DNA from: Manihot esculenta
Lineage: Eukaryota; Streptophyta; Magnoliopsida; Malpighiales; Euphorbiaceae
DNA length: 64,000 nt
Assembly: GCF_001659605.2 (NCBI RefSeq)
Contig: NC_035172.2
Span: 31,113,342 to 31,177,341, forward strand
Reading direction: 5' to 3'
In this document: in pieces, positions 24,894 through 34,198 of the stretch
How positions within the stretch are numbered: the first letter of the stretch is position 1
How the letters are laid out: every line of letters begins with the position of its first letter
Notes under the pieces: model-generated
Databases searched by the model: none
Told to the model about the DNA's origin: nothing
What the model saw: only the letters and a program-made list of their open reading frames with translations
Program-made: the position numbers and the translations under genes

Positions 24894-26114
24894 TCAAGTA
24901 ATTGGGGGAGGAAAAAGGGTCCCAACAGAATTAAGTGAATAGTGTAGCACGCCTTTTGATTTAGTCATAACCCATCTTATTTCTTTCATGTACTCGTGAA
25001 GTAACATGATCAGTTTCTCCTCTTTCAGATGAGGTGTGCCTCTAGCCCTTATGTTTGCATTTTTTAGCACTTCGAGCTTCAATTGATATTTCTCCATATG
25101 TAGCTGCAGTTTAGCATTGAGTTCGGGCAAAACAAATTCTACCTTATCTGGAGGCTTGGGCAAGCATAGATCTGCATGCTCCTTTGGTTTGGGTGCTTGG
25201 AATACCATTTGTTCCTTGTGAGCCTGGGCTGTTTGCATTGGAAGGCTGAAAGGAGTTTCAGATTCTTCTTTCTGCGCAGAACTTACCTGAAAGGGAGGCA
25301 GAAGACCACTGATCTGCGATTGAAGCTGAAAGGACACAACTGAAAGGCTTTCAGGTACTCCTTCTTGCGCAAGGTTGGTCTGCAATGGGAGGCTGGAAGG
25401 AGTTTCATGCGATGGAAGCTGAAGAAGTGTGACTGGAAGTGTTGCAGGAATGTCCTGCGCAAGGTTGATCTGCGCACCAAGCTGAAGTGGTGCGATCTGC
25501 TTCTGTTCATTCTGCGCATGGCTGCAGTCCACCTGTTGGATGCAACAGTCAGTTTCTTTCAGTTCTGGCTCTTTCTGGCTCTCTTTCCTGCAAGGATCAT
25601 CATTTAGCATATCATTTTGATTTACATAAAAAACATCTTGGCTCATAAAATCAATGATATCTAAAGCAACAAGTTCTGTTTGATCAGTTGGATTGGACAA
25701 ACTATCTTCTGGTTGGGTTTCTTCAGCAACTTGTTCTTGTACTTGCCATCTTTCATCATCAGCTTGACGCTCTTCCTCTTTTCTTACCATGTCTTCTCTC
25801 CATTTGGCGGCTACTCGATCCACTTCCTGTTGGAAATTGTGCAAAGTCTCCAACATCTTATAAAGATTAGTTCTGGTATCTTCAGGTATTGCATATCTCG
25901 GCTGTCCATAGAATCTTTCACATGCATGTACTTGTTAGAGTTGTTGTTCTTCAAAAGCTTGTTCAGCTTGGTCTATAACAAAACTTCTCATAGCAGCGAT
26001 TTGTTCATAAAGTTCCACAAGGCGGAAAGGTGTACTTACCGCGTCTTGTTCTATGGTTAAATCTTTCAATAAAGATGTTAGAAAAGAAAGATCAGATCTA
26101 CTTACCTCATTCAT
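24894..26114 (-). pseudogene. Unknown protein of the tRNA-Asp-primed element, one in-frame stop
   Basis: The frame starts at the ATG at 26114 (MNEVSRSDLSFLTSLLKDL) and would give about 406 residues. A TAA at about 25935-25937 interrupts it; the open remainder (25856-24894) has 320 codons. The N-terminus is helical and charged. The middle (about residues 160-310) holds degenerate repeats of about 35 residues, rich in Gln, Leu and Pro, with a recurring LQ..NLAQ pattern. No retroviral enzyme motif or zinc knuckle is seen. It may be a Gag-like packaging protein of a non-autonomous family, but this is inference from position just after the primer-binding site. Confidence 0.55.
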
Positions 26115-26232
26115 GATTCAGATGTGCAATTGAGATGTTTCAGAAGATGGTTCTGCGCAGAGTACTATTTTTTTTTTTTTTTTTTTATGTTCAGATCTGG
26201 TCCTGAAAGAAAAACAAATGAGTTAAATCAAT

Positions 26233-26250
26233 TCCCCGGCAACGGCGCCA
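26233..26250 (-). other. Primer-binding site, tRNA-Asp
   Basis: The + strand reads TCCCCGGCAACGGCGCCA, which is the 3' end of plant tRNA-Asp(GUC) as recalled, including CCA. The minus strand is thus an 18-nt perfect complement, four bases from the LTR edge. Confidence 0.9.
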
Positions 26251-26254
26251 ATTT

Positions 26255-28375
26255 TGACAGAGCGGTTGTCGAGGCCGGTCAAAAATAATACAATTCAGCT
26301 ACCAACAATTTTACAACTGTAGATAGTGGTGAAAGGATCGAATCCACAGGGAATTGATACTTACCTATTTTCCTTATCAAGACCAAATAAACAAACAGAA
26401 AATAAATAGACAATGAAAATAAATTGCAAGTAAAGTAAAAAGGGGGGTTTTGAGATTGATGGGATTAAACTAATGATGAAAGCAATAAAAATAAAGCGAA
26501 TAATAAAATAAAGAGAAAATAAATATGATAAAAGCTCTAGTTGAAGAATTAGATCCACTTTAGTTGATGGGATTGTTCATTGACACATATGTTCCTTTGT
26601 TGATTCAATAAATTGGCCATGGAGATTGAAGAAGCTTCTCACATCCATTATCTCTCTTTTAGATTAAATCAATTAGGGAAAGTCCTCAAATTAATTACTA
26701 ATTAACAATTGCCAAAGAACGTCTTTGAGCCACAGGCCTTATACAATAGTCAATCGCATAAAGAAATAGAGAGAACCAATTCTAGTCACCCATATGCATT
26801 GAGACAACACTAGATCATGCAATTTCCTTGGTTGTGCACCAAGTGTTCTTATGGTTGAACAAATCAAGCAATTACGGACTTAAAATCATTCAAACCAACA
26901 ATATATCACTTTGCAACAAAAAATCAATGGAGACCTTAAATAACAAAGCAATAATGTCCTTAAGCATGAAATCACAAGAATATTGAATAACAAAAGATAA
27001 ACAATGTAGTCCAAGTCTCTCAATCCACAATACAACTAAAGCTTCACTTGTTCTTCAACTAGAAAAAAAGATTTCAGCCTCTCATGGCTGAAACAAAAAA
27101 TAAAAATTAAAAAAAAAAAGAAATGTAGAAGAAGAGATGTGAATTTCGTAGGTGTCTCCCAAGGGGAGCTTAAAGACCCTGTAGAGGCTTCTTATGTGGC
27201 TTTTTATAGTTGAAAAGTGTTGCCCTAGGTCATACTTACTGCCCAAGAGGTATTTTCTGCCCAAGATGTGTCTGAAAAGGAAAGAATCGCGCTTTTCGGC
27301 TTTAGAAGGAAGGCTGCGCGAAAATGCACTGCGGAAGGAAGTTGGTGCGCTCGGTTTGGTCTCAGAAAGGGAAGGAGGCGCAGATTGTGCTTCCTAAATA
27401 AGTTTAGATGCTGACCTTACTTCCTAATTAGTGTAGAGGTTGCCCAAGGTGCTGCCCATGTGCAACTTGCTGCCCAAGTTGTTGCAAAAGAGGAAAGAAT
27501 CGGACTGCAAGGCTTCAGAAGGAAGTTGGCGCGCAGATTGCCTTCAGAATAGGAAAGGAGCGTACCTTGTGCTTGGAAAGGAAGGAAGAGCGATCCAAGG
27601 CTGCCAATAGAGGAAGAAAAGTCGTGGCTTGATGTTCATAAGGAAATATGCACGTACTAAGGCTTTCAGAAGAGGAAGGACGCGCGGATCATGCTTCCAG
27701 AAGAGGTGGCGCGCGCATGGATTGCAAAAGAGGCAGGAGAATGCAGTCATTAATGTGCAGAATTGGAAAGATATCTGTCCAGTCTTTCCTTTTTAGGTGG
27801 AGCCTTCATTTGAATTTTAAACGCTGAACGCAGAAGAGGCAAGTGTGCCTTGATGAGACCTTGCTGCCTAAATTGGAAGATTTGACTGCTGCAGTACGTG
27901 CACATCTTTGAATAAGGAAAGAAAGATCTGCGATTCGAAATTCAAATAATTTCCTGACTGAGCTTTCCTTGTTTACTTTTGCTTCTGCACTTTCCTCATT
28001 TGAAGACTTTCCTTTTCTGAAAACTTGCCTTATTTGAAAACCTTCCTTTCCTGGCCCATGTTCTAATTAAGGCAGGAAAGATTCTGCAGTTCGAATTTCG
28101 GACAGTTTGTTGACTGTGCTTTCTGACTCTTTCCTTATTTGGCACTTTCCATATATGAACACTTTCCTTATTTGGAACTTTCCATATATGAAAACTTTTC
28201 TTATTTGGAACTTTCCATATTTGGCACTTTTTGGCAGTTTTAAGAGCATTTTCTCCATATTGTCTTTTCACACCTAGTTTCTGCAAAACATGAACAAAAC
28301 CACAAAATTAGGTAGAAAAGGTGTAAATAAACATCAAGATTATCATGATAAAGTGGGCTAAATTATGCTCTGTCA
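26255..28375 (-). repeat. 5' LTR of the tRNA-Asp-primed element
   Basis: 2121 bp, the upstream LTR in the sense of the element. A minus-strand TATA box (CTATAAAAAG) lies near 27201-27211 and is the likely promoter. Confidence 0.88.
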
Positions 28376-30007
28376 CTCCTTAGTAGAGCTGGCTAAAAGA
28401 CCAGTGAGAGCAAGCAAGCATGGATCCGAAGCCTCCAAGACGCCACCAAACATCCGTTCCTTGACAATCTCAGCAACCACGCTCGCTGGGGACTGATGGG
28501 TGATATCCTCTGCATTCAGAATATCGTTATCAGGAGCGGACATCAGTGGTATCACAAGGGCTTCTTTCTCTTTTCCAATAGGAGGGAGAGCTGGAGCTGA
28601 TCCCTTGGAAGCTTTGGATTTTTTCTAAGCTGGAGCTGGGGAGGGCACTTCGAGGGAGGCAGGACGTTTGTCCCCTACCTTCTCTATGACATCCTTGTCC
28701 TTGGCAAGGTCCGACCCCACCTCTTCAAGGGCATCCCTGGTAGAAGCCTCCGGGACACTATCCTCAACAAGAATGATCTCCAGCCCTGTCCCGGGAGCCT
28801 CCTCTTCAATAACAGGGGATTCAAACCTTCCCTTTGGTGCCTCCTCAAAAGGAAGAGCAGGATCCGCCCTCACCTGTTCGATGTCCCCAGCCTGCTTCAC
28901 AACAACTAGGGGAGCTCCCTCCGCATCCTCCGTAGAACCCTGACCAGACTCTGACTCCTGAACAGGTTTTAGTGCAGGAGCCGACCTGCCACGGCCAGAC
29001 GGCCGAGAGGACTTGGCACCGTGGGAGCTCGACTTAGGAGCTTTAGAGGAAGCTCTGGCAGGAGGTCGCCTAACCTTCTTGGCAGAAACAACCTGAGCCA
29101 CCTCTGCAGCGACCTCAGACACGCGGCGCCCAGCCAGAAGGGCATCTAAGGCGGCGTGCATACTCTTCCGGGACAGAACTAAGTTCTTCGGGGGCTTGAT
29201 CTTATCTATTTTAACGTTAGAAGCTGCCAAAAAATACAAAACCAGAAAGAGTTAGCGTACTTTCTAATATCACTTACGAGGAAAAAGCGTAGTTGCTAAA
29301 CAAGGCATTATACCCGTGTCCCGGATATCCCTAAGGTTAGACACGAGCATACACCTCTCTACGTCATACTTCTTGTCAACAGAAGTCAGTTGAAGATACC
29401 CCACCTGCTCGGTGAGGCTTAGTTGGGGCAGGTCGTTGATGCCCGTGGGGACATCCTTCCAGTCTAGCCCCACTCCCCACGACAAGTCGGTCTCTTTTCT
29501 CAGCTCCGCCACAAGGAAATTCTCTACCCATCCCTTTATTGAGTCCTTGTAGCCCGTGAAAAGAGACAATCCACCACGGGGGGAGAAATAGTAAAAATTC
29601 TGAGTCGCTCTAACAAGGCGAAAGAAAGTGACAAATAGACACGCTGTGGGTGTAAAACCCTAACTCAAGCAAATGGATTCAAAACAAGCCATGAACAAAA
29701 TGGAGTTTGGGGACAACATCCGGGGGGTTATCCCAAAGTACCGGAAAACCTCGATGAAGAAAGGGGTAAAAGGGAAAGTCAGACCGAAATCCCTCTGCTT
29801 AAGGAAGAAGATTATGCAACGACCCCTTTGGGGATCTACCAAGCCAGGAGGGAAAGGGTTTGGAAGAACTATCCTTTCATTTCGGAGAGGAGCTCGAATA
29901 AGGTATAGTGGAGTGTCTAAGTAACTCTGAGAAATATACTTAGTTATGGAAGAAGGAGTAATGTGCGACTCGAGATTAGCAACATCGGGAAGCTTAGGAC
30001 CCTCCAT
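28376..30007 (-). pseudogene. Antisense accessory gene of the Tat element, N-terminal part (Transposase_28/PF04195-like)
   Basis: On the minus strand the likely start is the ATG at 30007 (MEGPKLPDV, G at +4), though the frame is open upstream to 30133. The protein shows FPFTPFFIEVFRYFGI and, further on, NFYYFSPRGG near 29595. This pattern fits the plant 'putative gypsy type transposon' family PF04195 by recall. An intron with GTAAGT at 29277, a CTAAC branch-like site and AG at 29224 (54 nt) joins the frames. After it comes a basic, Ala/Ser-rich linker (KKVRRPPARASSKAPKSSS) and an acidic stretch. In-frame TAGs at 29660-29662 and 28625-28627 kill the copy. The exon is cut at 28376 by the insertion and continues at 11856. 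Confidence 0.72.
29224..29277 (-). other. Predicted intron 1 of the antisense accessory gene
   Basis: On the minus strand it begins GTAAGTGATA and ends TTTTTTGGCAG, with GCTAACTC about 26 nt before the acceptor. Splicing joins exon phases correctly and removes the TGA read through at the donor. At 54 nt it is short for a plant intron. Confidence 0.6.
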
Positions 30008-30211
30008 GGAAGAGTAAGGGAGCGTACCTGAAACGCAACGAGGTCGAAAAAGCAGACAAGAACAAGTTTCTTCAGAAGATAGAAAGAATTCAAAATGAAA
30101 GGCAATAATGAGACGAAGCGTTGCTCTGCACAATTTTGTCTTGGAGCGGCGCAGTCATTAACTACTCTCGAAGTTTACCCCCTCATCAGTTAGACAATAA
30201 CTGATGAGAAG

Positions 30212-30224
30212 GTAAAGGGGCAAT
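30212..30224 (+). repeat. Internal polypurine-like motif with LTR-start-like sequence
   Basis: GTAAAGGGGCAAT here is followed by TGATGACC and about 60 bp resembling the first bases of the 3' LTR (CAGTCTAGGGCCAAGCCC against CAGTCTAGGGCCAGGCCC). Upstream is a CTCATCAGTT...AACTGATGAG hairpin-like pair. It looks like a partial duplication of the end of the element. Confidence 0.7.
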
Positions 30225-30380
30225 GATGACCGCTGGATTCTCCTCACCCAGTCTAGGGCCAAGCCCATGGCAATAGCTTGTCACCCGAAGGCGCACAGGC
30301 TATCTACATAAAACAAACCCAACTTGCTCAAACATTAAGATCGGGCTCCACTTGGACCTCTCACTCAGTAATAAAGACCA

Positions 30381-30697
30381 AGCCTGCTCATCACCTAAAA
30401 AGATAAGGAGCTCGGCTCACAGGTTAAAAACAGAGCTCACGGTTACGACTAGTCCAGCATGGAAAAAGATAAGCCTGCTCATCACCTAAAAAGATCAGGA
30501 GCTCGGCTCACAGGTTAAAAATAGAGCTCACAGTTACGACTAGTCCAGCTCGGAAAAAGATAAATAAAAAGTTCAAAGATGCAAGCAGATGGAAGCATGA
30601 TAAAGACCAAACCTGCTCATTACCTAAGAAGGTCAAGAGCTTGGCTCACAGGTTAAAAACAGAGCCCACGAGTACGACTAGTCCAGCTCGGAAAAAG
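30381..30697. repeat. Three imperfect 90-bp repeats in the Tat 3' region
   Basis: Units at about 30381-30469, 30471-30560 and 30609-30697 share CCTGCTCATCACCTAA, GGCTCACAGGTTAAAAA and ACGACTAGTCCAGC. The third copy is separated by a spacer of about 48 bp. They lie upstream of the antisense gene, within its possible promoter region. Confidence 0.85.
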
Positions 30698-31925
30698 TAA
30701 GTCAAAAGCTTAGTTGGCTAAATGAACTCTAGTTCTGAATGACTAAGGGGGCGAGAGGGAAAAAGCAATACAGCAGATCCCTCAGAAAAAGTTACGGAGC
30801 AAGCAATCTAAGTACTTCATTTATAACAAGGAAAGAACAGCTCGAGTATGAACGCAAAACAAAAATTTCATTAAAAGAAAAACACATTACAGCATGTCAC
30901 AAATACCAACACTACGGGATAAAAGGCTATCCTCAAAGGATTTACATGCCCAGATACATCATCATCTACGTTTACATCACTGTCGCCTACCCCACTATCC
31001 TAGCTTTCGATTCAGACGAATTCTCATAGTTCGGAAGATGAGCTTTGCAGGCCAGCTAAGCTCTGTCTCGTTATTATAGGGGAATTGAACAGGCCGATCC
31101 CCATAAGCACCCTTCACTGTTCCGTCATAGATAGGCGTTCTGAAGAGCAATGGAACAAGTGAATGTTGCAAACCTACACCGAAATGTGATGCACGATACA
31201 CTCGTGCACACCCAAGAAAACCAGCGAAACATTCTGAAGAGCAATGGAACAAGTTAAACTTTCAATATCTTGAAACATATGTGGAAAGACATCATCAGGA
31301 GGTGGGGCAGGCTTTGTTCCTGTCGACCTAAAGTCCTCGATTGATCTCAAAGTCCAAGAGGACCTGAGAGTTCGAACAATTAGAGCAGCTGAGACTGACT
31401 TGACGCTGACGTACAGCCTTGAAGATTCGAAACCTCGAGAGCTCGGCATGGAAGCCCGAGCTGGAGCAAGGGAAAGGCAAACCATACCCCTTCCGCACAA
31501 CAAAGAAAACTAAACCCGCATCTTTCGGGAGATTGGTTGAACAAGAGGAAGAAAGATCGAAAAGAGAAATCTCGCTGTTTCGTTAAGGATCCCAAGGATG
31601 AGAAGGAAATGTTAGTAATATATAGTCAGAGGCTGAGCTTTTAATGTGAAACAGGGCGACTTTATACTCTAGGCTAACAGCATCAGAATCCTTAAAGGCT
31701 ATTCACCAGAAAGGAAAGAAAGTGTACCGGGAAGATAAAAGTAAGAAAGCGAGGAAAACAGCGCGCACAAAGAGCAGAGGAAAGCTAAAAATAGAAAAAA
31801 GACAGAGAAGATTTAAAGCTACAAGTGACAATAAGATGAAAGGGCAAGCCAAATTCAAACAGACGCAGTCATAATGATCCTAGGGGTTTACCCCCTCGAC
31901 AGTTGGGGCAATAACTGCCGAGAAG
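30698..31925. other. Tat 3' region upstream of the antisense gene, no coding signal
   Basis: No recognisable gene. A 23-bp direct repeat with core GAAGAGCAATGGAACAAGT occurs at about 31138-31160 and 31232-31254. Confidence 0.5.
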
Positions 31926-31938
31926 GTAAAGGGGCAAT
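31926..31938 (+). other. Polypurine tract of the Tat element
   Basis: GTAAAGGGGCAAT directly precedes the TG of the 3' LTR at 31939. Confidence 0.85.
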
Positions 31939-32439
31939 TGATGACTTCTGAGTTCACCTCACCCCAGTCTAGGGCCAGGCCCAAGAAAATAGCCCATTAC
32001 TTAGAGACCCTCAAGCCACTCGCGCCAATTGGGTCCAGTCCGCTCAGCCTCACGATCGGGCTTCATCTGGCTTTCTCCACCAGGCCGGCCTTGTCTTCAC
32101 TATACCTCGGGCCTATCCCATTTGGGCCCTGCTTTATTCCTATTCTTCGGTCCAGTCCGGAACCCGAAGGAGGATTCATCCACTCGCCTTGCAGACTCGC
32201 CTACCCGCGCACAGAGAGAATCAGAGACCGTTGCGCATGGGGCAGAGATCTGATTCCCTCGTACGTCCGTATCAGCGTAGCAGGGACAGGTGGTCTAATG
32301 ATACTCGTTCTGTTGGCACGTCACTAGCAGACAAAAGGAAACCTATAAAAGGAGAAATACTCGCCTCTAGGTTTAAGCTTTTTCTAAGTTTTACAGAGTC
32401 CATTGTAAAAACCCTATTTCTCTGAATCTCAGATCATCA
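31939..32439 (+). repeat. 3' LTR of the Tat element
   Basis: 501 bp beginning TGATGACTTC and ending CAGATCATCA, so the ends form the inverted pair TGATGA/TCATCA. A TATA box (CCTATAAAAGGAG) lies at 32343-32355. No partner LTR is in the window, so the left end is inferred from the polypurine tract and the right end from the inverted termini. Confidence 0.78.
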
Positions 32440-33930
32440 CATACTATTATTAGAATCATGCGCATGATCATAAATGCACATGTAACGATTTGGAATTGTC
32501 TTTATCAAAATATTTGTATAATCATTGTAGATAAATCTAAAATATCACAATATCTAGGAATAAGTTTAAAAGGTAAGTGTGAGTTTTTTAAATTAGCCTT
32601 TCTTTTTTTCTATATCTTCTGATATTTTAAATATTTAAAAAATTTAATCAGAGAAAAATAATTTATTACTTAAAAAAATAAAAAAATTTTTTAAAAAATC
32701 TCTTTTGAAATAATACTTAATAAGATCTCTCTATATAAATTTATTAATAAATTTTATTTTTTAAATTAAAATTAAACAATAAAAAAAATAAATTATATCG
32801 TTAAAAAATATTTTTTAAAAAACTATTTTTATAAAAAATATTTTCTATAAAAAAATTTTTTTACCTAATATTAATAACTATGTATACAATGCTAATAACT
32901 AAACTTTTTTTCTTTTCTCCATCCTTTGGCAAAGAATCCTTAACTCCACTTTGCTTGCATCTTCAGGAAGAATATGTCTTTGTACTTAGAAACAAGTTAA
33001 ATGATACAGCAAAAGAGTAACTAATCAATACTCCTTGAGTTGTGGTTTTTCTACATCATCCATATACAGCTGAGAGATATATACATATAGAAAATAAATT
33101 AAAAAAGACAAAGTCTTTATTTATAGTATTAGCATACAGCGCAACCATTCGGTTTTCAAATGGAACCGAATCGAATAAATTAAAAATTGAAATTTTAGTA
33201 TTTATAATAGTTAAATCGAATCGATTTTAGTCAAAAATCAAATCAAATTAAATTAGTCTGATTTAATTTAATTTAATTGGTTTGAATTTTTAATAAAATT
33301 TTTATTTTTTATATTTTAATTTTAGTATTTTAAAATTTAATTAAAATATTTTATTTTAATATGATATAATCTCTTGAAAATAATATACTATTATCATTAA
33401 TCGGTTCAATTCAAATTTTTCAATTTTTTTTGATTAAAATCGAACCAAACTGAAATAATCAAAATTTTAAAATTAAAAATCAAATCAAATTAAAATGAAT
33501 AAAAAATTAAACTGAATTTTTAAATTAATTTGATTCGATATTTTTTTCGATTTGAATCGAATACAACTTACCTAATTATATAAATAAAATTCATAATAAA
33601 TTAAGATACAATATTTATTATAAGATTTATATATACAATAGGTAAAATTTACGTATATATTTTTCGTTAAGTATATAGAGTATCCATAAAAATTATCTTA
33701 TTTGAAGTCATTGCCTAACAAAGACAGCCTAAGAATCAGAAAATATGGTTCCTAATCTAAATTTAAAATTTTCAACACACTGAATTATAAAAAAAAAAGT
33801 ATTTCAAGTAATGAATTAATTTTTTTTAATATATTCATGCATTGGATATTTATAATGGATTTGTACTGGAATTATCTGTAATGGTAAAAAAGGAAAAAAA
33901 TGCTGGTGAAAACTGGAAACGGGTGATTAA
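32440..33930. other. AT-rich intergenic DNA
   Basis: About 1.5 kb between the Tat 3' LTR and the SRFR1-like promoter with no coding signal. Around 33140-33580 there are repeated AACCGAATCGAA/TTCGATTTGAATCG motifs that resemble a decayed MITE; clear terminal inverted repeats were not resolved. Confidence 0.5.
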
Positions 33931-34198
33931 CCAATGGAAATTAAGCTTGTCTACACGTGTAATCGCACGTGCAACCCCCTCCATCACGCTCGATTTCTCC
34001 ACCACCCCTCCTGGTCCACCTCTCCTTTCCACCCCATTTCTCCCGTTCACTCACCTCCATCGACTCCGTTTTCTGTTTTTCCTTTCTTTCCCCCATCCTC
34101 TATCATTTCATATTTTCGTAGCTGAAACCGTCGAGACCAGAGAAAGGAAGATAAAACCGAAATCGGTATAAGCTACTTTGTGATTTAATTGAGTGTTC
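33931..34198 (+). promoter_or_regulatory. Promoter and 5' leader region of the SRFR1-like gene
   Basis: A CCAAT box at 33931-33935 is followed by two CACGTG G-boxes at 33954-33959 and 33966-33971, 12 bp apart (flanks ACACGTGT and GCACGTGC). G-boxes bind bZIP and bHLH factors, often in light, stress or abscisic acid responses. A CT-rich stretch (34010-34115) follows, typical of a plant 5' leader. No clear TATA box is seen. Confidence 0.55.

Larger units (their letters stand above)
11857..28375 (-). mobile_element. Non-autonomous (LARD-like) LTR retrotransposon primed by tRNA-Asp
   Basis: Two LTRs begin TGACAGAGCGG and end GCTCTGTCA in + strand reading: 11857-13976 (2120 bp) and 26255-28375 (2121 bp). 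The element is flanked by CTCCT at 11852-11856 and 28376-28380. The primer-binding site lies next to the right LTR, so the element reads on the minus strand. Without the nested element the internal part is only about 2.3 kb. It holds one unknown frame and no protease, reverse transcriptase or integrase, so it must depend on another element. The tRNA-Asp primer is shared with Athila-group elements. The LTRs differ at about eight places. Confidence 0.88.
1..32439 (+). mobile_element. Tat-lineage Ty3/gypsy retrotransposon, 5' part outside the window, heavily nested
   Basis: The window opens inside the gag region of a long Ty3/gypsy element. In order on the + strand are a Gag zinc knuckle, protease, reverse transcriptase, RNase H, a second (archaeal-type) RNase H, integrase, a 3' region with tandem repeats and an antisense accessory gene, a polypurine tract and a 3' LTR ending at 32439. 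The second RNase H before integrase and the very long 3' region are established hallmarks of the Tat group (Grande, Retand, Ogre relatives). Pieces present are 1-1846, 3976-4467, 6643-11856 and 28376-32439; the rest is later insertions, each flanked by a duplicated 5-bp target. Removing the insertions restores the reading frames. Several in-frame stops and a frameshift show the copy is dead. The 5' LTR and target duplication cannot be seen. Confidence 0.9.

Noticed and set aside
26233..26250. Possible tRNA-Asp gene
   Set aside because: Only the 18-nt 3' end is present, placed exactly at an LTR edge, so it is a primer-binding site.
29673..29924. Plus-strand frame of 83 codons
   Set aside because: Shadow of the antisense accessory gene; no start context or family.
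30739..31029. Plus-strand frame of 96 codons in the Tat 3' region
   Set aside because: No recognisable domain, no repeat support, and it lies in decayed non-coding sequence.
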